Of a stretch of 64,000 nucleotides of DNA, positions 37,056 to 47,927 are shown piece by piece. The DNA comes from Dichetophora obliterata. Its lineage: Eukaryota > Arthropoda > Insecta > Diptera > Sciomyzidae. The position numbers were made by a program, and so were the translations under genes. The notes below the pieces were generated by a model. The model did not search any database and had not been told where the DNA came from. It saw only the letters and a list, made by a program, of their open reading frames with translations. The stretch spans positions 224,118,399 to 224,182,398 of the forward strand of contig OY986435.1 of the NCBI GenBank assembly GCA_963920525.1, written 5' to 3'. The stretch's first letter is position 1. Each line of letters begins with the position of its first letter.

Positions 37056-37359
37056 AAGGGGGGAAGAGTTAACACATGCCGAAAATAAAAGTGCAACGTG
37101 CGACACAGTTTTTCCGCTGAACTCGAGTTGAACTCAAGTTACATCTGCTCCCACCAAATGTGCTGACCAAGCGTCTGGCTTGCGCAACCGACCAAGTGCT
37201 GCACTACACACACACATACAAACACAGTTTGGACATGTTATTTACTTTATATTATGTTAAACAAAATTTTTTAAGTTTAGTTTAAGTTCAGTCATCTACA
37301 AATAAAGAGCTTAAGCTCAAAAAAATATTTTTTTTAGTTTTCGTAATATAAAACTAATT
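37056..37359 (+). repeat. Polypurine tract and 3' LTR
   Basis: The purine run AAGGGGGGAAG at about 37056-37066 is followed by AGTTAACACATGCC, an errantivirus-style LTR start. An AATAAA signal lies at about 37301. The right end is placed near AAACTAATT (37359) from the family's typical AGT...ATT-like ends and is uncertain. No second LTR is available for comparison. Confidence 0.55.
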
Positions 37360-40023
37360 AATTTATATACCCAAGCATGCAAAATTTCACTGTCATAGAA
37401 CCACTCCTTCTGATTTTTTCGAACAAATGTATGGAGCCATCCCACTGTGCGTCGTAGAGCTTTAGTGAGCAACAAAATTTGACTTGAAGAAGTCAGCAAA
37501 CATATTTACTATGTAAGCAATATTGAATGAGCGCTTGTCAGTAAAGAACATTGGAATATGCGACATTTATGGCGCATTATGAAGCCACCCTTTTGAATTT
37601 GCTAACTCTGACTTAAGATTTGTGATAAGCAACCATTAAAACTCGTGGTGTAAATTTATTACAGTTTCAGATTCATGATGAGTGAACCTTTAAATCCCTA
37701 TTTAACAATTTTTGTCCCGATACAAGACCTTGATCTCACTGTCTGATGTGTATTACAAAATTAAAATAATATACCTCTTTCATTAACTTTACATCAAACA
37801 GATCAATCTTCATAAAAGCCAATCCATCACGAGCATATTTAGACTTTCAGAAGTTGCAGCCACAACACTTAAAGCTTACTTGATGCTTCAATCATAAGGA
37901 TTTTCTTCGAGTCAGTAAGCACGATAACTTTGTGTCAATTCTGCTGGTAGAGATTTAGCAGTTGCTGAACACAATAAGAAACAACAAACAACCGCATGTT
38001 GTAAGCAAAAAAGCAGCAACTGCATAACACAGCAGCTACTAAGTACGTAGCTAAATGCTGCTGAAATGCCGGCAAAACTCAACAGCACTAGGAGCAGTTT
38101 TGAGCATTCAATGATGGCTAATCCATAGCCACTGGCAATCGAGAAGTATAACATGCGTTTAAATCTTGCGCCCCAAGGATGAGGTGTGCCAACTTCGCAC
38201 TTTATTGACAGAAGCTCTATGATTGGCGAGCTGCTTTTACTAAAGTCAATACGGAACACAAGCACCAACAATTTACTATGTATATTATACATTGTATAAA
38301 CAATTTTCTGTCATATGCCTCAGAGAATGCAGCAAAAATAAGAACATAAAAAATGCGCATCAATTTGAACAAAACTTTAAAATACTACATCGAATTTATA
38401 CGACATCATTTTGAATATCGACAAAGTTTTGCACAATTTTTCACTTTTCGGATGTTTCACAAAGCAAAGAGTCAGTTCATTTGAATTCAGTGTTTGTGAC
38501 ATTTTATTTCGTGCCATTTTTAATTGATTGAAATGGCTACTAACAGGTATCTTTAAAGCAACGTTGAAGCATTGCATGACATTAAAAACCAATATGAAAA
38601 CAAAAACATAAAAGAGAAAGTAAATAAATGAAATTTTGTTGGGAAAATAAATTTAAATTTTACTACGACACAAATTTATAGCCTGCAGCAAATGTACAGA
38701 AGTGCAGACAGGTATTCATACATGCACAACCTTAACAAACACACGCTGAATGTGCACACAGTTGCAAGTATATATTTCCAGTTTATAAAAATATATATAT
38801 CTAGCTACAAATGTATTTTGGCAGAAGTAGACTAAATAGTACAGACCAGAAGCAGTTGCCACAAAACGGATTTAGAAACACACTGCCACATAAGCACACA
38901 CACACACACATACACGCAGACACACGTCCTTAGGGCTGATGAGATCATCGTCTAATCTTGTTGCCGAAAACACAACAACAGCAACCACAAAAAACATTTA
39001 AAAACATTTTCCTCTACTGCTTTTTTGTTTATGGTAATTGTCTATTACCTTTGTTGTTGTTTTTTTGTTGCTATTGTTGCTACAACCTCTAACCAAATTA
39101 GTTTCTTCAGAGCTTTCCTTACTTCGGGATTTCCATTGCTTTGCGGTCTATCTGTGAAACTTTAAGCTTCACAATGCTTTCCACTTCACTCCCTTTTACT
39201 CATTCCTTCCATATCTCTCATAATTTTCTGTTTTGTTTTTGTTTTTTTCCTGTGCAAATAACCGCACATGATGCATATGTCTCAAACTGTGCTGTAGTTT
39301 ATATCTTTGTATTTTACATTCTCTTGTCCAGTGCTATCCTTGTCTATATTAAAAAAAAATATTTGTTTGCCCGAATTATATAGTAATTTGTATCATAATA
39401 CCTGAATATAAAATGAAAAATGAACACGGCAAACAATTTCGTTAGTTTAGTTTCGGTTCGAAATAAGGTCTCCAGTGGCTTTAGCTGTCAGAATATAACA
39501 AGGAAAGCATGTTAGAGACATAGATACAGAGGCGCATTAAACTGTTTAACGCCACTTGAAATTTACGAAATTTATTACGCTAGGCTTCAAAATGAAAAAA
39601 ATGTCTGTGATCAATAGCCACTAATTTTTTCAGGCCTGCTGAGCACGAAAATTATAATAAACATTTTTTCTATGGATAGAATTTCGATATGTATATTTTT
39701 GAAATTTTTATCCGATTTTTTTGGATATAGTTCCATATGTTTTAAAATATCTTGAGTTGTAAATGACTGATTTGATTAAAAACACACTAACGAGAAGACA
39801 ATTAAATTTAGTTTAAATTTAATTTTTCAGCTTTGCCAATCAGCTTAGTAATTTCAGCGCAATCGAAAGATATATAGAACAAATAAAATGGACCAACCTT
39901 TAAAAAATTATAAAAAATCGAAGTTACGAAAAAATTTATAGTTTTTAATTTTAAGCAAAAAGGTAGCTTCCTTGAAAACAAAAAAAAAAAATACTGATAA
40001 AGAAATTCCGTGAAAATAGCTAC
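37360..40023. other. No gene supported
   Basis: AT-rich. A CA-rich microsatellite lies at about 38895-38930. A 126-codon minus-strand frame (37912-38292) with hydrophobic segments has no recognisable family and is not called a gene. Confidence 0.35.
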
Positions 40024-40237
40024 TGCTTTAAATGTCATATGATTAAATGGTCGATGAGATCGTTAAAGTTCCTACGAATTTGTTCGAACACGTGTCAAAT
40101 TATATAAGACTTTAACAGTGGGTTGGTCACAGCTGAATTACTCAAGACCACTGAAGAGGAACTGTAGCGATTTCTGAAACAGGCTGTTTAGTCTGCTGTG
40201 TGATTGACTCTATACAGAGTTGTTGCTGTCTTCTTCG
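40024..40237 (+). repeat. Left arm of a 210-bp inverted repeat
   Basis: Aligns with the reverse complement of 45425-45659. Shared blocks include AATGTCATATGATTAA, CACTGAAGAGGAA and GTGATTGACTCT-TACAGAGTTGTTG. The arms flank the region with the piggyBac remnant. Confidence 0.7.
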
Positions 40238-41944
40238 AACTTATGTGATCTTTAAAGGTCACAACTAAAATAATGTTAATATTATATCATCTAAAGTGAA
40301 TTCTGAGTCAAGTTTTTATTTTTATTTTTTTTTGGCATACGCGCACATTCTGCCATAATTAAGGAAGCATATGAGAATATGGTAAAACACACAAAATATG
40401 AAGATCATGACTGAAAAGTTTGTTTTGATTTAAAAGTCGTTGGCATTTTGCGTGGGCCGCAAGGTAGCTATACGAAAAATTTACGTTTTCTCTGTCTTTG
40501 GGATAGTTGAGCATTATATCAAAAAGGACGGTTAAATAAAGGATGGCGTTGTCGATGGCCCCAAAATCAGAAAATTGCTAGAAACAAAAAAATTCATCTG
40601 ACGAAAATGCTGTCTGCAATTTGTTCATGCTACTTATTACGGATTTTTTAGACAAAAAAAAAAGGCCGAAATAATTTTTAAGATACCTTTATTCCATAAC
40701 TTTATAAAAATTTGTCTTAGAGCTAACTTTAGATAAAATAATATTAGATATCTACATCTAGATAAATCGAAAAAAAAAAACAAAAAATCGGTAAATGTCG
40801 ACTTTTGACACCTTCACTTAATTATCTATCACTGCGTTTTACAACTTTTTAAGGTTTTTTCATTTTATTTTTGACTGAAAAAATGATTTTTTTTCAATAT
40901 TTCTTTCGCTTGTGGCGAAACTACTAAACCACTTAACTGCTTATAAGCAAAATTGGCAATCAAATTAAAAGTAAATTTATTTATCTTCCAATTGATATTT
41001 TTTCACATATCAATTCAGTCAATTAAAACTCGAAGTATGTTTAAATATACGGAACAATACCAAAAAAACAAAAAAAAAAAAAAAATCGGATAACAATTTA
41101 AAAAATATCAACTTTTTTTTATATAACAAAACTTTTATATAACGTCGAAAGTGAGGTTTTAATACTGCAAAGTTTACAAAAGAATTACAAACAAGCAGAA
41201 TTGATCTAAACAACAACCCAGCTAGCACAAAAAGGTTGTAAAAGTGTCGCAAAAGAGTAGCCAATACAGACATAAATCGTAATTGTAACGTAATTACAAC
41301 TGAAAAAGCAGATATTTTACGCTTATTTTGTAACAACTACAGTTGCAATGAGGCGAAAAATGTGTTATAATAATGTTTTAAATGTGTTGTTGGTACAAAC
41401 TTAACCCTTAAATGCATAGTGTGCAATATGTGGCACAACCAAAAAATTTCTTCCCATGTCTGAACGAGGGCTATTTTTGAGCCGAAAAAATCTTTTAGTT
41501 CACACTGATTTAAAGCTTTCGTTTTCCTCCAACGCCAACACTTACAGAACTCAGCTGATTGAACTATTTGGCGCAAAAGTGAATAAAAGCTGCTTGCAAA
41601 AAAAAAAGATCGGAAGAGAACTTCAATAAATAAAATAAAATAGTTAACTGTATATTTCGCCTAAGAAAAAAACCAAGTAAGTAACATAGTCTATAATTTA
41701 CACATATTTATCGTTAGATTAATGTTTTATGTTTTTTGGTGCCCCTAACGAACAAATGTATGGTTGTGCCTTATATGGCACGTCATGCACTAAGCGCACT
41801 TCGTCCTAAAAGCCGTTTATGTAAATTTTTTGTATATTATATAAGAAATCGTTGGCTTTATTTATTTTTCTTTGCTTTATTGTTTTATTTACTTTACTGA
41901 TTTGTTTTTGTTGCGTATAACGATTCGTTTACAGGCACTGAAAT

Positions 41945-44058
41945 ATGAGTAGAGGTCGCAAATTCAGAAATGACTCCGATATAGAGGAGTACATCTTGGA
42001 ATTTACAGATTTAGAGCACAGCGAGGATGGTAATTTTAATGAAGATGATTCTGCTGAGGATATAATTTGGAAAATAGAGGAAAATAAGCATACACCGTTA
42101 GTGGCTGGTGACAACAAGGCAGATGTTGATGATGATGAGGATGAAGAGGCCCATATCGTAAAATGCAACAATGGTTTGGCAACAGACCTTGAACTAAGAA
42201 GTGTTGATGCAGACGCATTGACAAAAATCAGTGTAGTTGCTTCAACAAGTATTGATGCAGTCGCATCTACAAGTATTGATACAATTGCATCAACGAGCAC
42301 TGCAATAAACAGTCCTTTTTCAGAATTTTCATCCTTATTCAGTAATATTGTAGTAAACAAGGATGCTAATAATTTTAAAAATGTAAGGTAGCGAAAAAAT
42401 TTGATACTGAACAATTACCAAATAATGTTCCACGGCAACGACGATGTATCTAAATTTGCTGATGAATTATCTACACCTTACCAGTTTTTCAATTTTATGC
42501 TGAGTGATGAAATTTTAAATCACATTGTCAGTCACACGCTTTTATACGCGAATCAAAAAAAATGAACCAAATTTTGCATTTGATATCTTAGAGCTTAAAA
42601 AATTCATAGGTATTCTTTACTATATGGCACTTTATCAAATGAGTAACGTCCGTAATTACTGGGGGACTGATGGTCCTCAGATCATTAAAGAAACAATGAC
42701 TACCAACCGTTTCGAAAAATTCGATCAATGCTTCATTTCAACAACAATCTTGAAGCTCCTACTCATTTGGCTCCAGGATCAGATCGTTTGTTCAAGATTC
42801 GGCCCATAGTAGATATGCTAAATAGAAACTTTTCAAAGGTGCCAATGCCGTTTGTGTGTTGATGAGCAAATGTGTGCTACTAAAATGCGACACTATATGA
42901 AACAGTATTTACCTTTGAAACCAAACAAATGGGGCTTCAACCTATTTTTACTGTGCGACGAATTTGGCTTTTGTTACACTTTCGAGATATTCACAGGTGC
43001 TTATAACACGACATTGCTAAGCGAACCAGATCTTGGATCTTGTGCAAATATTGTCGTTCGTTTGGCCAGAGGCATACCTCGCAATGTTAACCATGTACTT
43101 TTCTTTGACAATTTCTATACCACAATTCCCTTGGCTGTATACTTGCGGACACAGGGTATCTACACACTTGGCACTGTTCGTCGCAATCGAATTCCAAACT
43201 GCAAACTGCCAAATGAAAACGAATTGAAGAAGTATGATCGTGGTCGCAGCTCCGAGTTTGTAGCAAACATCTCTGGAATTGACATCCCCTTGCTGGCATG
43301 GAAAGACAATAAAGTTGTCTATTTGTTGTCATCTTATGTGGGTGAAAAGGCATTCGAAGTTATCCAGCCTGCTCATAACATTATGGCGGCACCTGTTATT
43401 AGAAATGAATCCACAGCCAAATGGTTTTGCAAGAAAAACAAAACATCCATTGAAATTCCTTGTCCAAACGTTGTAAAGGAATACAACAAGCATATGGTGT
43501 TGATTTGCAGGATTCGTTCATGGGCCGTAACAAAATTCACATGAAGAGCCGCAAATGGACTAGCCGAATATTTTACCACTTCTCGATATGGCAATGATAA
43601 ATCCATGGGTCTTTTATAATCGAGTAAATAAGACAAGAAAAGATCCACTACAATATTTGAAGCTTAGCGAATTTCGAAGAGAGGTTGCAGAGGTACTTTG
43701 TGGAGATTTTAAAAATGCACGAGAGCCGCCAGGTAATTGAAATAATTTACTGATATAAATAGTGCTTAGCTAAAAGTTTTTGTTATAATTATTACTTTCT
43801 TTAGCAAAAAAAGGTTGTCCATCAAGAACTTTGGAAGCAGAACTGCAGCAAAGGTCAAAGAAACCGAATGCAGCCCGCATACCAACTAAGGAAATCCGTA
43901 AGGACTCTATCGGTCACTGGCCTATGTACGATTCGAAGCGTCAACGCTGCAAATTATCATCTTGCGATAAAAAATCCTTTGTTTATTGCTCAAAATGCAG
44001 AACACACCTATGCCTGAACGCTACCACTAATTGTTTTTATGAGTTTCATAATAATTAA
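41945..44058 (+). pseudogene. piggyBac transposase pseudogene
   Basis: The N-terminal 148-codon frame is acidic and serine/threonine rich, as usual for the piggyBac N-terminus. The DDE core follows in three frames. It includes FIGILYYMALYQM (about 42600), CVDEQMCATKMRH (about 42858, first aspartate), FFDNFYTTIPLAVYLR (about 43105, second aspartate) and GVDLQDSFMG (about 43497, third aspartate region). Frame breaks are near 42391, 42530, 42728, 43498 and 43587. After a likely 72-bp intron (GT at 43733, AG at 43804) the C-terminal cysteine-rich finger is open to 44058. It would excise and insert DNA at TTAA sites, but it cannot be made as is. Confidence 0.8.
43733..43804 (+). other. Predicted intron in the piggyBac transposase
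   Basis: GTAATTG donor, pyrimidine-rich end and TTTAG acceptor. Removing the 72 bp joins the core frame to the cysteine-rich C-terminus in frame. Confidence 0.6.
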
Positions 44059-45424
44059 GTAAATTTATTAAATAATTCATAAACTTTTCTAACCTTTTTT
44101 TAAATTATATTTATACAACTTTGAATTTGACAAAAAAGTGTCAAAAGAACAAGTTATAGTAAGCATTGCAAAGTTGTAAAAATTTTAAAATAAAATCGTT
44201 CCTTTTCGACTGCTATTTAATTTTTTGTTTATTTGTATACTGTTCGCTAAGTGCGGTACCATTGCACTATAGTTGATGTATATCCTAAACGAATGCAGAT
44301 CCCATTTTTAAACTTTTCCGGACCATATCCGGACTTAAATAAAGTTTTCCTTGACTGATTTCGACTAGTGCTATTTTAAAAAAATAGACAAAAAATATAA
44401 ATTAAAAATTGATACGGGCTCCTTAAGAGGGCTATCTATATCTTATTTGCATCATACACGCATCAATTTAGGACTTAAATACAGTTTTTTTTGGACTGAT
44501 TTGAATTCGTGTTATTTAAAAAAAAAATATTTATGAGTTATATTAGTTATTTTATATTAAATAATTTTAACAAAAATTAATTAATACAATTCAAAATTGT
44601 AATCAAATTTAAAAACCTGATCCTGGTATAGACCTGATAAGAATTTTATAAGGACTTCCCAATAGAGCATAGTTTCAGGAAAACCTGATATTTACCTAAT
44701 TACACATATATAAGGATTCTTAAAGGGAGATTTTTTATCATATTCGGTTCATATCCGGACCTAAATAAAAAATTAACTAATTTTCACCAGTGTTATTTAA
44801 CGGAATCGAATATCTTTGCAAAAATCGAATTGAAAATTAATACAATTTGTCTGGCCTTACTACTAGTCCGCACCTGAGTGCATGAGGCACAGTAAATGCT
44901 ACCAAAAGATAGTTAAGTTTTTTTTTTTTACTTTGTTCATGTCATCTCTAGGATTTGTTCTCGTCAAAACCTGTGTGTATGTTGTTTTAGAGGATGCCTC
45001 AGAAACTATTCATTATGGAAATAGTAACCGAAACATAAAGGTTTCTGCTGCTCTTGGCTTATAGTTTAGTTGCTGTTGCTATTATTGTTATTTCATTAGG
45101 TTAGGAAACATTATTATCCTCAGTAGATCAGTGGTGTATGGGGCCAATATAGCGGTTGCGTATTTAAGAGTAGCTTGCTTAAGGCTTAGTTGAGATTCTT
45201 TGAAAATCTTTGTTGAGATTAATTCTATTGTATTGATTCAATTTGGTCTAGTTGGTAGTCGGACTAAGTCATCACGCTTGATAAATTCCATAGACCGATG
45301 GCTTTTTCAGGCTAACCGTTTGAATTAATGTTTTTTTTTTCCTACTTTCTAGGTTTCATTGAAATAAAATATAATTTCAAGTAACATGCATTTAATTGCG
45401 AGCTTTAGATACAGGTAGTTTTTA
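44059..45424. other. AT-rich spacer
   Basis: No gene. Repeated imperfect phrases such as CCGGACTTAAATA (about 44330, 44470, 44755) suggest an old degenerate repeat. Confidence 0.35.
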
Positions 45425-45659
45425 AGAAGGCAAAAACAACAACAACAACTCTGTACAGAGTCAATCACTTAGCTGACTAGACAGTCTGTTTCGGAAAATC
45501 CAGCATTTCCTCTTCAGTAGTCTTTGAGTGATTAAGCTGTGATCAACTCACTGTTTAAAGTCGTATAAAATTTCACACATTTTGGAATTCATTCATCTGA
45601 ACAATATTGAAAAAATTGAAAGTTCAAATTGGCTACTTAATCATATGACATTTTAAGGC
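45425..45659 (-). repeat. Right arm of the 210-bp inverted repeat
   Basis: Inverted, diverged copy of 40024-40237. The spacing of the arms is 5.2 kb. Confidence 0.7.
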
Positions 45660-46149
45660 AGAAGGCTATTTATAGTTCACCGCCATCAACTCTACCAAGG
45701 TTGCCATCTGTTCTAGTTGCTTCTTATTTATGTCAATATTCATGTAATAACTTAATAGATCACAAATTAATTAAAATTTCAAAAAATAATTATGTTCATA
45801 AACTTTCCAACTTAAATTCAACTAAATTTCCAAGAACATTTACTTAGCCAATCACACTGCCTCATTTTCTGCACAACCATTCTTCTTTTGTGAACTCACT
45901 TAAGTATGAGCCCATATGTTTTCGGTTCTATTTCATAAGGAGTAATAAGAATAAGTAAGAATAATTAAGGAGTTGAAGTTCATTGTTGTATACCTGGAAC
46001 CATATGAAGCCAACACAACAGCAAGAAACACAACCAGAAACAGAATTTTTAATAGTTTAGTAAGAACTCTGATCCGATTGCGGCATCATGTCAACACTAA
46101 GCTACAGCTCACTTAAACACTCACATACACACAAGGACACATCTTAACC

Positions 46150-46470
46150 CTCCAGGAAATTTGAGCATTCCCGGATGCTACCAGGAAACATTCCATGGAA
46201 TGTAGGAAGCACTCCCCTTTGTTGCCCACTCCATTGCTTTTTTACATAGCATGTCATTAGAGAGAAACATTCCTCTCAGCTGTGTTAAAAATGAATGTGG
46301 AAACATTCCTCTCCGCTGTCTTAAAAAGCAAATTACAAGCAGTCCTCTTCCCTGATCTAAGAATTAATGTGGAAACAATCCTCTCCCTTGTTACGAAAAT
46401 GCCCGGCCAGGATTCGAACCCGGGAACCCTGAGCGTCAGTCAAGCGCGCTACCACTAGACTATCGAATTC
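46150..46470 (-). repeat. Candidate tRNA-derived SINE
   Basis: On the minus strand a tRNA-like head (46400-46470) is followed by a body with two to three diverged units of about 65 bp containing GAGAGGAATGTTTCCACATT. No A-tail or target duplication was recognised, so the SINE reading is tentative. Confidence 0.4.
46400..46470 (-). ncRNA. tRNA-like sequence with Pol III A and B boxes
   Basis: On the minus strand, TAGTCTAGTGG (46452-46462) fits the A box. GGTTCGAATCC (46410-46420) is a perfect B box, and the two boxes are 31 bp apart. A 5-bp T stem and a 5-bp anticodon stem (CTTGA with TCAGG, loop CTGACGC, anticodon GAC) can be drawn. The 5' seven bases do not pair with the 3' CCGGGCA, so there is no acceptor stem. 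It is therefore a pseudo-tRNA or SINE head rather than a working tRNA-Val. Confidence 0.6.
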
Positions 46471-46564
46471 TACAATAAGTGGCTAGAAAACAATGATATT
46501 AATATTTTCTATTGTCATTGCTTGACAATAAATAAAATTTTCCAAATGCATTCTTAAAGAAGCG

Positions 46565-46680
46565 GTGTGGAAACAATATATATACAAAACTACCCTTAAG
46601 CTTCCAAAAGATACGGTTTGGAAACAATATAAATACAAAACTACCCTTAAGCTTTCAAAATATACGGTGGGGAATGTTTC
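46565..46680. repeat. Two tandem 60-bp units
   Basis: GGAAACAATATATATACAAA...CTACCCTTAAGCTT occurs twice with a period of about 60 bp. Confidence 0.6.
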
Positions 46681-47204
46681 TTTATCACTTTTAGATGGAA
46701 GCCTTCCGATTTTTCCTAGAGGGAAGATTGTTGTGTTATACACATTTACACAGGGAATCATACAATTCAGATGCAATGAAAAGCTGACACAGAAATTGAC
46801 TATTACAGCAATAGCAATAACAAGAACTAATGCTGCTTGGACTTTCATTGATGCTTTTGGAATTTTTTATTCATTTTACTTGGAAGGATTTTAAAGGCTT
46901 TGCGTTGATATGTTGCTGCTACTGTGTTACATAGTAGTTAACGTAGGCGAATGCTAGCCAGCAGACGGCATAATAGTTGCATTTCCGTTGTCGTTTGTGT
47001 GAGGCGCCTTTAAGGAAGACCTACGTACAATAAAATAGCATTAAAATGTGTTAAAAGGCTTTTACCAGAGGCATAAGACCAGATGGTTATAACTAAAATG
47101 TCCTGGAATTTGAAATAAGAACAATGAATTAGTAGTGTAACAATGGGAGTTCTGGCACAGATTTCCCGGTTCGAGTCTTTGCTAATTTGGAGGGCGCGGC
47201 TAAA

Positions 47205-47335
47205 AGTATGCAATGAAAAATTGTTATAAAAATACGTTGCTTAAAAGGTTTGTGTCTCGGGGTTCTGAGCTTTGTAGCTTGTGACGGCCTAAGAGTATGC
47301 AATGAAAAATTGTTATAAAAATACGTTGCTTAAAA
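47205..47335. repeat. 43-bp direct repeat, period 88
   Basis: AGTATGCAATGAAAAATTGT... is identical at 47205-47247 and 47293-47335. It lies just outside the Maverick left end. Confidence 0.75.
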
Positions 47336-47371
47336 GTTTTGTGTGTTGTGGGTTTCTGAGAAGATAAAAAC

Positions 47372-47537
47372 TGTAGTAGGCACTTTGAAGTAATGTGATT
47401 CATCACGCATTGCTTGCTGAGTTAAATTTATCTTGAACTTGAGAATACAAACCATATTCTTGACCTTACTCAACTATGTCGATATTACGAAAAATAAAAC
47501 AAAAAAGGGTTAATTTATACATGAATATTTTTAATAG
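47372..47537 (+). repeat. Maverick left terminal inverted repeat
   Basis: Reverse complement of 63117-63290 with a few mismatches and a short indel near 47490. Contains GCAAGCAATGCGTGATGAAT (inverse sense) and CAAGTTCAAGATAAATT. Confidence 0.85.
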
Positions 47538-47849
47538 GTTAAGATAAAAAGCATTCGCCATCAATGGTTGCGTTCTGAAACAGAGAATAAGTAATGCAAC
47601 TATGTTGATATATGTAAATAAAAAACAAAACTTTTAAACTGACTAATTCTCAGTAATGCGATGTAATTCATCACATTAAAAGGGAAAATTAAATGATTTA
47701 AAATTTAAATGAAAATTAGATTATTGTACTGCCGCTTCGATGCAACCACAACGATATTCAAGTTGCTAACAGCGGTTAAGTCTTGTTTGTTTGTTTGCGT
47801 CTCAGAACAAAAAAAAAACTCTTTCGATAACATGAATGCGTAAAATAGC

Positions 47850-47885
47850 TATAAAAGTCTCAGATTATGTTTTAAATTATTCAGT
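47850..47885 (+). promoter_or_regulatory. TATA box and initiator for the DNA polymerase gene
   Basis: TATAAAAG at 47850-47857 is followed by TTCAGTG with the initiator TCAGT at 47881-47885. The spacing of about 31 bp to the presumed start is ideal for an arthropod TATA-Inr core promoter. It would leave a 45-base leader before the ATG at 47928. Confidence 0.7.
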
Positions 47886-47927
47886 GCATTTTAAAACGTA
47901 TAACTTAATTAAAAAATAAAATTTAAA

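Larger units (their letters stand above)
30301..37359 (+). mobile_element. 5'-truncated errantivirus-like LTR retroelement
   Basis: This is an insect endogenous retrovirus-type (Gypsy/errantivirus) remnant. In order it has the end of reverse transcriptase, RNase H, integrase, an env-type ORF, a polypurine tract and a 3' LTR. The 5' LTR, gag, protease and most of RT are absent. Two later insertions split it: a Helitron-like element in the integrase (31977-34250) and a DD41D mariner in env (35006-35929). Several frameshifts and a changed active-site residue make it inactive. Confidence 0.8.
41401..44290 (+). mobile_element. piggyBac-like element, decayed
   Basis: The left end is placed at TTAA (41401-41404) followed by CCCTTAAATGCATAG, a piggyBac-like start. 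A subterminal inverted match joins TGTGGCACAACC (about 41430) with GGTTGTGCCTTATATGGCAC (about 41762). The right end is not identified; 44290 is a guess near a GCACTATAG motif. The transposase within is broken. Confidence 0.6.

Noticed and set aside
37912..38292. 126-codon hydrophobic minus-strand frame
   Set aside because: No splice context, neighbours or family resemblance to support a host gene.
41929..42414. 161-codon minus-strand frame rich in Ser/Leu
   Set aside because: Antisense to the acidic N-terminus of the piggyBac transposase.
47120..47190. B-box-like GGTTCGAGTCT suggesting a second tRNA-like gene
   Set aside because: The T stem does not pair and the A box is imperfect.
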